Assembly: GCA_028245195.1 (NCBI GenBank)
Contig: JAOKCF010000003.1
Coordinates: forward strand, 182,830 to 246,829
Direction: 5' to 3'
DNA length: 64,000 nt
DNA from: Vicingaceae bacterium
Lineage (GTDB): Bacteria; Bacteroidota; Bacteroidia; Flavobacteriales_E; Vicingaceae
Shown here: piece after piece, positions 8,890 through 17,057 of the stretch
Position numbering within the stretch: the first letter of the stretch is position 1
Layout: every line of letters starts with the position of its first letter
Notes under the pieces: model-generated
The model's database searches: none
What the model was told of the DNA's origin: nothing
Seen by the model: only the letters and a program-made list of their open reading frames with translations
Made by a program: the position numbers and the translations under genes

Positions 8890-8915
8890 CGCCTTTCAAA
8901 ATCAAAACAGTTAGT

Positions 8916-10046
8916 TTGAGCCGAATAAAAATTCACGACAAAATCTTTGAGCCATTCATTTCGGCAGAAGAAATTGATAAAGCAGTTACAATAGTAGCTG
9001 AGAACATTACTAAGAAATACAGAGGAAAAAAACCTGTATTTATAGGGGTTTTAAATGGTTGCTTCTTTTTTGCAGCTGACCTTATGAAGAAAGTCAACTT
9101 TAGTTGTGAGATTTCTTTTGTGAAAGTTGCTTCATACGTTGGCACTCAAACCTCAGGTGACGTGCGACAGTTGTTAGGTCTAGATCAGAAAGTTTCGGGC
9201 AGAGATGTAATTATTATTGAAGACATTGTAGATACCGGGAACACGATTGAAGCAGTGACTGAAATAATTTCCAATATGGGAGCTTCAAGCGTTGCAGTTG
9301 CTACCTTATTAATGAAGCCTGATGTTTACAATAAAAAAATTAAAATCGACCACGTAGCAATAGAAATTGATCCTTCCTTTGTGGTGGGTTACGGACTGGA
9401 TTATGATGGATTTGGTAGAAATTTGAATCAACTTTACGTACTTTCACAAGCAGAAAATCTAAAATCGAACGAAGATATGTTGAACATTGTTTTATTCGGA
9501 CCTCCTGGTGCAGGCAAAGGAACTCAAGCGATTAAGTTAAAAGAGAAATATGATTTAATTCACCTTTCCACAGGTGATATTTTAAGGAACGAGATTAACA
9601 ATGAAACAGAGTTAGGAACTTTAGCCAAGTCATTTATGAATAAAGGCGAGTTGGTTCCCGATGAGGTGGTTATTGATATGATTGGTAATTGCTTGAACGA
9701 ATATTCAGATGCTAAGGGGTTTATTTTCGATGGATTTCCAAGAACTACTGAACAAGCTCAGGCATTAGACAACCTTCTTGAAGAGCACAGTACAGAAATT
9801 GATACCATGCTTTCTTTAGAGGTAGATGATGAAGAGTTAGTTGACAGAATTATAAAAAGAGGTCAAGAAAGTGGGAGGGAAGATGATAAAAATGAGTCTG
9901 TTATCTTCAATCGTATAATCACTTATATCAAGAAGACAGCACCATTAAAGAGTTATTACGATGATCAGGGAAAATACCATGCGATTACTGGTATTGGTTC
10001 AGTTGATGATGTTTTTGAGCGATTAACGAAATCAATAAAGTCTTAA
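8916..10046 (+). CDS. Bifunctional hypoxanthine phosphoribosyltransferase / adenylate kinase fusion
   Basis: One frame encodes two enzymes. The N-terminal ~180 residues are HPRT (PRPP loop VIIIEDIVDTGNTI; also FIGVLNGCFFFAADL), which salvages hypoxanthine/guanine to IMP/GMP. From an internal ATG at 9477 the rest is adenylate kinase: Walker A GPPGAGKGTQ, STGDILRNEI, DGFPRTTEQAQAL, and a short LID around GQESGREDD. No stop codon lies between them; the linker is about a dozen residues. The ORF track starts at 8826, but a promoter -7 box at 8882-8889 lies inside that extension and the extra residues do not look like HPRT. TTG 8916 gives SRIKIHDKIFEPF, the usual HPRT beginning, so I chose it. Internal initiation at 9477 could also yield free adenylate kinase. 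The gene is divergent from purK. Confidence 0.9.
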   Translation: MSRIKIHDKIFEPFISAEEIDKAVTIVAENITKKYRGKKPVFIGVLNGCFFFAADLMKKVNFSCEISFVKVASYVGTQTSGDVRQLLGLDQKVSGRDVIIIEDIVDTGNTIEAVTEIISNMGASSVAVATLLMKPDVYNKKIKIDHVAIEIDPSFVVGYGLDYDGFGRNLNQLYVLSQAENLKSNEDMLNIVLFGPPGAGKGTQAIKLKEKYDLIHLSTGDILRNEINNETELGTLAKSFMNKGELVPDEVVIDMIGNCLNEYSDAKGFIFDGFPRTTEQAQALDNLLEEHSTEIDTMLSLEVDDEELVDRIIKRGQESGREDDKNESVIFNRIITYIKKTAPLKSYYDDQGKYHAITGIGSVDDVFERLTKSIKS

Positions 10047-11716
10047 AATTTAATTCCACAGATTAAAATATCATCCACCTGCTCTTCATTTTATGGTTTG
10101 TTTGATATTCTTTTCTTGCTCAGCCATTGATAAATGAGCAATGTTGCGCAGCATATCTGTAACGTTTCGTATCATAAATTTCTTACCATTTGGACCACCA
10201 AATTGATCTGGATAACCTTCAGAAAAAACATAAACAGAATCGCCGGGGAGAATTTCAATATAGGTGGTTGTGAATACCTTTTCACGCAAAGAAATACCTC
10301 CAATAGAAAATATAGAGCCTTTGAAAATTTCTAACTCGCCATTACGAGCAAGATAAAGTGGTCGCATTGCTCCTGCAAATTCGAGTTTGTTATGAGCATA
10401 TTCTAAGTGAATTAACCCTAGCTCCATTCCATCTTTACTATTCTTATTGTTCATGGAATTTTTGTGCAATGCAGTTCTCACTCCTCTATCCAACTCTCTT
10501 AAAATAGCACCCGGATCAGTAATTTCTTGTTGATTTACAATTTCATTCAATTGGGTGTAGCCTATAACCGACATAAAAGCTCCCGGAACGGTGTTTCCCG
10601 TGCAATCGACTACAGCAAACAAAGGTTTATCTTTTACTTTCTCGTACCATTAGAAATCTCCACTTACAACATCTTTTGGCTCTTAATAAACAAAGGAATC
10701 AAGAAATCCATCCTCTAGCCTTTGCACAGGAGGTAAAATAGAAGCTTGGATGCGTTTTGCATATTGAATGCTTCCGTTGATTTCTTTACTGTTAATTTCT
10801 AAATGCTTTTTTTCTTTCTTTAGCGCTTCAGTTCGTGCCTCTACTTTATGTTCTAATGTCTCATTGAGTTGGTGCAATTCTTTGTTCGCCAAATCTAAAT
10901 CGGCAAGACTCCTAAATAGTGCTTCTTCTGCTCTTTTTCTTTCGGAAATGTCTCTGATGATTCCTTGGTAGCAATTAACGCTGTTGTCTTCATTGTAAAT
11001 AATCATGGAATTTAAAAGACAATTTACTTGCGTTTTCCATCCTTTTTCTTCAATACAATTTCGTAATCAGAAACTTGTCCATGTTCTTCCAAAACTTGTC
11101 TGAAGGTATCTCTTTCGTTTTGATTAATTTAGAGTTCTTTAACTGTTAAGGTAGATAGTTCCTCTTCATTGCAGCCAAATAGTTCTAAGCCGGCTGGATT
11201 AAAGTCAACGAACTCTCCACTTGGAGTAGAGATATAGATGGCATATTTTGAACGTGAAAAAATTTGATGATACCTTTCTTCACTTTTCCTTAATTCTTTT
11301 TCAAATTGCTTCCTTTCAATTGCATAAGAAATAGACCGAAACAATGTTTCGCTGCACATTTTTTCTTTTGGGATATAATCTTGAGCTTCATTTTTCACGG
11401 CCTAGGCAGCAATTGCACTATCGTCTAATTTTGTCAGTACGATGCACGGAATGTCTGGTAGTTCTGAAAACAGGCTCGTATAGGATCGTAGACCGTATCC
11501 ATCAGGTAAAAATAGATTGAGTAGTATAATTTTGATCCGCTCTTTTTTCAAAAGCTCATAACTTTCTCCCAAGTTTTGGCAAAAATGAATATCAATGTTT
11601 AGTCCTGTGATTCCCCCATAAGTAATCAGCGACTTGAAGAGCTTCTTCTTCTATGTTTTCGACTAAAAGTAAATTGATTTTATCCGATGATGTAGTGTTT
11701 AGTAGTATTTATTAAA
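10043..11716 (-). pseudogene. Broken REC-PAS-coiled coil-PP2C (SpoIIE/RsbU-like) signalling gene
   Basis: Reading through the lesions on the minus strand gives one protein. First is a receiver domain (INLLLVENIEEEAL, then IILLNLFLPDGYGL), next a PAS domain (YHQIFSRSKYAIYI), its PAC end (IIRDISERKRAEEAL), a coiled coil, and a SpoIIE-type PP2C phosphatase (KPLFAVVDCTG, PGAFMSVIGY, ending EEQVDDILICGIKF). Lesions: a frameshift at about 11610, TAG at 11402-11404, TAA at 11129-11131, a one-base loss in an A run near 11030, TAA at 10683-10685 and 10650-10652, and a frameshift near 10085. The receiver phosphoacceptor Asp is Asn, and no start codon is left upstream. ORF-track pieces 10086-10622, 10683-11006 and 11129-11398 are its fragments. 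The ancestral stop overlaps the adk stop by 2 bp. It would have been a phosphorelay-controlled Ser/Thr phosphatase. Confidence 0.88.
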
Positions 11717-11875
11717 CTAATAAATACTACCAATGTTATATCCATACTCGTGTAATTTTTCGACGAATAACAGATTTATCCCTTTGTCGGAGGAATTATT
11801 TTAGGTTGACATTAAGAACAAATCACTTAGATTGAAACCTGAGTTATTACTTCCTTCAAATCATCGTAGATTCAA

Positions 11876-11883
11876 TACCTTTG
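11876..11883 (+). promoter_or_regulatory. TANNTTTG -7 box of obgE operon
   Basis: TACCTTTG matches the consensus exactly and ends 13 nt before the obgE start codon, giving a very short leader. It is the only visible promoter for the overlapping obgE-PAP2-crcB genes. Confidence 0.7.
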
Positions 11884-11896
11884 CAAAAAAATAAAC

Positions 11897-12895
11897 ATGG
11901 CCAATAGCAACTTTATAGATTACGTCAAAATTTGTTGCAGATCAGGAAGAGGAGGCTCAGGATCTCACCATTTGAGAAGGGATCGTTTGACTGCCAAAGG
12001 CGGGCCTGATGGTGGAGATGGAGGTAGAGGAGGTCATGTAATTGTTAGAGGAAATAAACAATTATGGACCCTTCTGCATTTAAAATACAAGAAGCATGTT
12101 ATTGCTAAGCCTGGAGAAAATGGTGGAGATAGCAACAGTTCTGGAAAAGAGGGAGAAGATCAGATTGTAGACGTTCCAATAGGCACCATTGCTAAAGATG
12201 TTGAAACTGGACAGGTGCTTTTTGAAATTATGGAAGACGGAGAGGAGCAAGTTATCTTAAAAGGAGGTAGAGGGGGGTTAGGAAATTCTCATTTTAAATC
12301 TTCCACCAATCAAACTCCACGTTATGCGCAAACAGGTGAAGATGGCAGAGAAGAGTGGAAGGTGTTAGAGCTGAAAGTATTGGCCGATGTTGGCTTAGTT
12401 GGTTTTCCAAATGCAGGTAAGTCTACCTTACTTTCAGTTGTTTCTGCTGCAAAGCCAGAAATTGCAAATTATGCTTTTACCACTTTAACTCCCAATTTGG
12501 GCATTGTGGCCTACCGCGATCATCGTTCATTTGTGATGGCTGATATTCCCGGAATAATTGAAGGGGCGCATGAGGGGAAAGGTTTAGGGCTTCGTTTTTT
12601 GAGGCACATCGAACGAAACGCAGTATTGCTTTTTTTGGTTCCTGCAGATAGTGACGACATTATAAAGGAATTCCAAATTTTATTGAACGAATTGCAACAA
12701 CATAACCCTGAATTGTTGGATAAAAATAGAATATTAGCGATTTCAAAATCAGACCTATTGGATGATGAATTAAAAGCTGAAATACGAAAAGAAATCGCAC
12801 CTCAGGAATGCATCTTTATTTCTTCTATTGTTCAAGAGAATATTATGGAACTAAAAGATTTGCTTTGGAAAAAAATAAACGAGTCAAATGGTTGA
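11897..12895 (+). CDS. obgE: GTPase Obg/CgtA
   Basis: The 332-residue protein has the glycine-rich Obg fold at the N-terminus ([28 protein letters not shown]) followed by a GTPase domain with G1 GFPNAGKST, switch [18 protein letters not shown] and G4 SKSD. Obg acts in late 50S ribosomal subunit assembly and in stress responses. Length matches the short form without a C-terminal extension. It overlaps the next gene by 8 bp, so coupled translation is likely. A consensus promoter lies directly upstream. Confidence 0.96.
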   Translation: MANSNFIDYVKICCRSGRGGSGSHHLRRDRLTAKGGPDGGDGGRGGHVIVRGNKQLWTLLHLKYKKHVIAKPGENGGDSNSSGKEGEDQIVDVPIGTIAKDVETGQVLFEIMEDGEEQVILKGGRGGLGNSHFKSSTNQTPRYAQTGEDGREEWKVLELKVLADVGLVGFPNAGKSTLLSVVSAAKPEIANYAFTTLTPNLGIVAYRDHRSFVMADIPGIIEGAHEGKGLGLRFLRHIERNAVLLFLVPADSDDIIKEFQILLNELQQHNPELLDKNRILAISKSDLLDDELKAEIRKEIAPQECIFISSIVQENIMELKDLLWKKINESNG

Positions 12896-13451
12896 GAATC
12901 TGGAACAATGGGATCGTGAGTTGTTTGTCTTTTTGAATGGATTTCATTCAGAGAGTTTGGACTTTGTCATGTGGCATGTTTCAGGAAAATTACAGTGGAT
13001 TCCATTGTATTTATTCCTTTTGTTTCTCCTTACCAAAAAATACGGTAAACTAATTTGGGTAATTCTAGTTGCAACTGCTTTAACGGTTACTTTAGCTGAC
13101 CAATTTTCAGTAAAGCTTTTTAAAGAGGTTTTCGAACGCTGGCGACCTTGCCACAACTTGGACTTAAAAGAAATGGTTCATTTGGTGAACGACAAATGTG
13201 GGGGGCGTTTTGGTTTCGTCTCCAGTCATGCTGCCAATTCATTCGCAACAGCCGGGCTTTTAGGATTATTTTTCAACCGAAAGTCACTTTATTTATTGCT
13301 TATTTGGGCTAGTTTAGTTTCTTATAGTCGTGTTTATTTGGGGGTTCACTATCCGTCTGATATTTTGGGTGGAGCCATTATTGGACTAATTGTAGCTTTT
13401 CTTGTTCATCGTATTGCATCTTCAATTTTAAACTATTTAAAAGATGCTTAA
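12888..13451 (+). CDS. PAP2-family membrane phosphatase
   Basis: The 187-residue polytopic protein carries the three-part phosphatidic acid phosphatase 2 signature: K-x6-RP within [17 protein letters not shown] in the place of the PSGH motif, and [12 protein letters not shown] (SR-x5-H-x3-D) with the catalytic His and Asp. Several hydrophobic segments place the active site on the periplasmic side. Substrates could be undecaprenyl pyrophosphate (BacA-independent recycling), PgpB-type lipid phosphates or a lipid A phosphate; the sequence does not decide. It overlaps obgE by 8 bp and crcB by 8 bp. Confidence 0.9.
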   Translation: MVENLEQWDRELFVFLNGFHSESLDFVMWHVSGKLQWIPLYLFLLFLLTKKYGKLIWVILVATALTVTLADQFSVKLFKEVFERWRPCHNLDLKEMVHLVNDKCGGRFGFVSSHAANSFATAGLLGLFFNRKSLYLLLIWASLVSYSRVYLGVHYPSDILGGAIIGLIVAFLVHRIASSILNYLKDA

Positions 13452-13815
13452 AAGTTTGCTAATGGTATTTTTAGGCGGTGGTTTAGGAGCTGTAGTGCGC
13501 TTTTTTATTGCAAAATCTTCGATTCAACTTTTTGAAAGTAATTTCCCAATAGGCACGTTGGTCTCTAATATTGTCGCTTCTGTTTTATTAGGTGTACTTG
13601 TGCATCAGTTTAATATTAGATTAGATGCTACCCAAAAAGCACTTTATTTATTCTTAGTAATTGGGTTTTGTGGTGGGTTGAGTACTTTTTCTACTTTCAG
13701 TATGGAGACGTTCGAGCTCTTAAAGCACGGTAATGTTGGGATAGCAATTTTGAACATTGTAATAAGTGTAGGAGTAGGAGTAGGAGTTTTGGCAATGCTG
13801 TTCAAGCAGCAATAG
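13444..13815 (+). CDS. crcB: Fluoride channel Fluc/CrcB
   Basis: The 123-residue protein has four hydrophobic segments and the CrcB motifs GGGLGAVVRF near the N-terminus and GFCGGLSTFSTFSMETF in the third segment, which contains the Phe and polar-track residues of the fluoride pore. It works as an antiparallel dual-topology dimer exporting fluoride from the cytosol. It overlaps the PAP2 gene by 8 bp. No fluoride riboswitch is visible; with such tight overlaps it depends on the obgE promoter. Confidence 0.93.
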   Translation: MLKSLLMVFLGGGLGAVVRFFIAKSSIQLFESNFPIGTLVSNIVASVLLGVLVHQFNIRLDATQKALYLFLVIGFCGGLSTFSTFSMETFELLKHGNVGIAILNIVISVGVGVGVLAMLFKQQ

Positions 13816-13817
13816 CC

Positions 13818-14296
13818 ATTGATGAAATTGTAAGTGCTTACAATATTATTTTATCTAAGATAATAGTGCACATTTATTCTCAGAATTTTGACGTTGCAAT
13901 AGACTAGTGTAATGACTTTATTGGTCAGGATTTAAAAGGATTTTATTACGAAAAGTCAGTATCAAATTACTATTCGGCAATTACTCACTTTGGTTTACTT
14001 CAATTTAAGGAGGCGCAGACCATTCTATTGCAAAAGAATGAAATAGAAAAAGACAAGGAGGGATGGAATGTGTGGATTCGGATTATGCGCTTACTTTGCT
14101 CTATTGAGATGTTAAAGTTAAATATGATTACAATTTTAGTCTTACTTCAGTTGTTGTTGAAACCGAGTTGGAGAAACTAAAATCAACCGATGAACAATAC
14201 GCTTGGAATCCTGATTCACCTGAGCTAATTCTATTTCACGATTGGTTCGATGCTAAACTGCTGAAGAAAGGGTACAGTCCAAATTTTGAAATGTAA
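13818..14296 (+). pseudogene. Remnant of a helical-repeat (TPR-like) protein gene
   Basis: A coding-like frame runs from inside the crcB end: IDEIVSAYNIIL, then TAG at 13905-13907, then DLKGFYYEKSVSNYYS, AITHFGLLQFKEAQ and a TPR-like helical pattern. Near 14125 the frame shifts and continues as TSVVVETELEKLKSTDEQ, then SPELILFHDWFDAKLLKKG, to TAA at 14294-14296. The 5' end is missing. I do not recognise the family; repeated amphipathic helices suggest TPR-like repeats. It explains nearly the whole 570-bp gap between crcB and ktrA. Confidence 0.65.
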
Positions 14297-14386
14297 CGAG
14301 AAGCGATGAAGCAAGAGAAATAATATCAAACACTATAGCTTTGCTAATCTGCTATTTTGACTTTTTGAATACTTGTAATAATTAGG

Positions 14387-15070
14387 TTACTCTTTTAGCA
14401 GGCCTTTAATGTCTTTGTTGTCCCCGTAAATAACCATAATGTCGTCTTCTTCTAAAACAGTTTTAGGCGATGCTACACCTTGCACGGTATTCACCATTCT
14501 GTTTGAACCTAACAAATTCTTTTGTTCTTCACGTTTAATTGTAGTGAGCACTACAACATTGTATTGCTTTCTGAAGCCTACTTCAGCAATTGTTTTTCCT
14601 GCGTATCTTCTAGGGACGTTCACTTCTACAATACTGTATTGACTGCTTAGTTCAAAAGACTCAACTACTCCTTTTAGTGTTAATTTTTTTGCCCATCGTT
14701 CAGCTGTTTCTTCTTCCGGATGAACTACGTCATCAACTCCAATGGCTTCCAAAACAGTTTCATGTAGCGGCGTAATAGCTCTGGCAATGAGTCGTTTTAC
14801 TTTTAAGTTTTTTAATACTGCAGTTGTCATTACATTGGCACCTTGGTGCTCTCCAATTGCCACAATCACTACATCTGTATCTTTTAATGGTAACCCCGAA
14901 ACGGTGAACTGATCGGTAGAATCCATGCAAATAGTGTGGGAAACAGATTCTTTTAAACTGTCAACTTTGTCCATGTCATTGTCAACACCAATTACTTCGT
15001 TTCCTGCTTCTGTTAATTTTTGAGCTAATGAAGCTCCAAAGTTTCCCAATCCGAAAATGATATATTTCAT
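14387..15070 (-). CDS. ktrA: Potassium uptake regulatory subunit (KtrA/TrkA RCK protein)
   Basis: The 227-residue protein is one RCK unit: an N-terminal NAD(H)/ATP-binding Rossmann fold (IFGLGNFGASLAQKL, then VDNDMDKVD and the Asp-rich CMDSTDQF) followed by a C-terminal TrkA-C domain from about residue 140. Its length fits KtrA (about 220) and not the double-length TrkA. It forms a cytosolic ring that gates the membrane subunit. The partner gene lies 152 bp upstream on the same strand. A one-mismatch promoter box (TAACTTTA) is seen before its start, so it may also have its own transcript. Confidence 0.9.
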   Translation of the reverse strand: MKYIIFGLGNFGASLAQKLTEAGNEVIGVDNDMDKVDSLKESVSHTICMDSTDQFTVSGLPLKDTDVVIVAIGEHQGANVMTTAVLKNLKVKRLIARAITPLHETVLEAIGVDDVVHPEEETAERWAKKLTLKGVVESFELSSQYSIVEVNVPRRYAGKTIAEVGFRKQYNVVVLTTIKREEQKNLLGSNRMVNTVQGVASPKTVLEEDDIMVIYGDNKDIKGLLKE

Positions 15071-15222
15071 GACACTTAATTTTTTGTAAAGTTAAATCCA
15101 ATAGGGTTAAAATAAATATTGTCCAATTATTTTTGCTATCGAATTAAATATAAAAGATTAAGAATAAAAGGGCATGTATAGTAAAGGTTATTATCCTTTA
15201 TCTTTCGTCCTTGATCCTTAAC

Positions 15223-17001
15223 TTAATTAATCAGAATTTCTTCTTTTGAATAGCGGTAGTTTTTATACTTCTCTTTCCGAATTAGGGCAATTAATATAGT
15301 TAGCATACTGACTCTCCCCACAAACATTATTGCAATTATTATTAGCCTACTGGGGTCGCTTAGTTGTGGTGTTAGACCTATACTAAGGCCAACTGTGCTA
15401 TAGGCTGAAAAGCATTCAAATGCGATTCCTAACAAATCTTTGTCGCTGTCGAAATAAGCAATGGCGAATACTCCTGATCCTATAATCACCAATGAGAGAG
15501 AGATGATGGCAAATGAACGCCTAACTGTTATGTCTGCGACTTCTCTCCGAAAGATTTCAATTCTTGATTTTCCTCTAGCTAAGCTCCAAAAATTAAGCGT
15601 TGCAATAGCAAAGGTGCTCGTTTTTATTCCTCCACCGGTTGACGCAGGTGAGGCCCCCACCCACATAAGCAGAAATACAAGCATCAAGGTAGAGAAGTTT
15701 AACGCAGAAGTATCAACGGTGTTAAATCCTGCAGTTCTTGGAGTAGCAGCGCCAAACATGGCAGTAATAACCTTCCCAAATCCATTGTGCTCAGCCAAAG
15801 TATTATTATATTCGAAAATAAAGAAGACAACCGAGCCAAGAACGAAAAGGGTTAAACTGGTAATTAGCGTAATTCTAGAACTCAAGTTAATAACCCAAGG
15901 AGTGACAGTAGTTTCATTCTTTTCCTTTAAGAGGAAAGGCAACAACCTTTTGGTTACTAAATAACGGAGGTATTTGAACAAATTGAAAACAATTGGAAAC
16001 CCAAGACCACCAAAAATAAAAAGCACCATTGCTATGGAGTGAATTCCATATTTGAACTTAAAAAAGCCGGTATGTAAACTACTTGGTAAGGTACTAAAAC
16101 CCGCATTACAAAAAGCGGAAACGGAGTGAAACAAAGAGAAAAATACACGGTCGAAAAATGAAGGTATTTCTATTGCGTTTAAGTTGCCAAAAATGATTAG
16201 AGCCCCGGCAACCTCAATGCTAATTGTAATTAAAATTATATTTTTCAGTGTGTTAAAAACCTCGCCTAGCTTGTTCGCGCTAGTCATATCGCTTAACATT
16301 AATTGATTCTCATAAGTAGTTCCACCTCGAAAGAAATAGCTAAAATAACTGGCAAACGTCATGATTCCTAGCCCACCAATTTGAATTAAAGCCAGAATAA
16401 TGCATTGCCCAAATAAGGTGAAATAAGTCCCTGTATCTACCACAATCAATCCTGTTACGCAAACAGCCGAAGTAGAAGTGAACAGCGCATCAAGAAACCT
16501 AATTCCCTGGTGAGTAGCGTTCGGAAGCAATAAAAGTGTTGCTCCTAGGATAATAATTCCAAGAAAACTTAGAATAAATAATTGTGCTGGATTAAACAGT
16601 GCTCTGTTGAGATTTAGTTTTTTGGATGCTAATTCTCTTACAAAAACTAAAAATATTGCCGCATAAAACCATGGAGCGGAATTAAAGAATTGGAAAAACG
16701 AGAAGTTAGATAGTAGTTTAAATTTATCGATTAACAGGATGCTAAACAAAGAGACACTCAATACATCAAATACAAGAACTTGAAATGTAGGTCGTTCTGT
16801 TTTTTTTAAATATCGAATGATTGTTGCGACAATCCCAATAATTAAGGTAGTTGAGTACAGACTATTTAGCCAAAATTGGACGATGCCATTTTGATCAAAG
16901 CCAAAATCGTAAAAAACAGCAATTACTACTATAAAACTTATAGCAAATGCTGTTTGGCGCAAAACCCGATTAATGAACGATAAAAAGTCTGTTCTTTCCA
17001 A
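15223..17001 (-). CDS. Potassium transporter membrane subunit (KtrB/TrkH family)
   Basis: The 592-residue membrane protein has the four pore-loop repeats of the Trk/Ktr/HKT superfamily, each with its filter glycine: TSTSAVCVTGLIVVD, SAFCNAGFSTL, AATPRTAGFNTVD and AYSTVGLSIGLT. About 150 extra N-terminal residues contain more membrane spans than classical KtrB, a version common in Bacteroidota. With the RCK protein encoded downstream it forms a Na+- or H+-coupled K+ uptake system of the inner membrane. The start codon is TTG (MERTDFLSF); no better ATG lies nearby. Confidence 0.92.
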   Translation of the reverse strand: MERTDFLSFINRVLRQTAFAISFIVVIAVFYDFGFDQNGIVQFWLNSLYSTTLIIGIVATIIRYLKKTERPTFQVLVFDVLSVSLFSILLIDKFKLLSNFSFFQFFNSAPWFYAAIFLVFVRELASKKLNLNRALFNPAQLFILSFLGIIILGATLLLLPNATHQGIRFLDALFTSTSAVCVTGLIVVDTGTYFTLFGQCIILALIQIGGLGIMTFASYFSYFFRGGTTYENQLMLSDMTSANKLGEVFNTLKNIILITISIEVAGALIIFGNLNAIEIPSFFDRVFFSLFHSVSAFCNAGFSTLPSSLHTGFFKFKYGIHSIAMVLFIFGGLGFPIVFNLFKYLRYLVTKRLLPFLLKEKNETTVTPWVINLSSRITLITSLTLFVLGSVVFFIFEYNNTLAEHNGFGKVITAMFGAATPRTAGFNTVDTSALNFSTLMLVFLLMWVGASPASTGGGIKTSTFAIATLNFWSLARGKSRIEIFRREVADITVRRSFAIISLSLVIIGSGVFAIAYFDSDKDLLGIAFECFSAYSTVGLSIGLTPQLSDPSRLIIIAIMFVGRVSMLTILIALIRKEKYKNYRYSKEEILIN

Positions 17002-17057
17002 TGTTGAAAATCAATTTTGAAACCGCAATGTTAGGACTTTAATCGAAAATAGCAGGC

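Noticed and set aside
15461-15964. 167-aa plus-strand ORF inside the K+ transporter gene
   Set aside because: It is the antisense shadow of a strongly conserved membrane protein gene, with no start context of its own.
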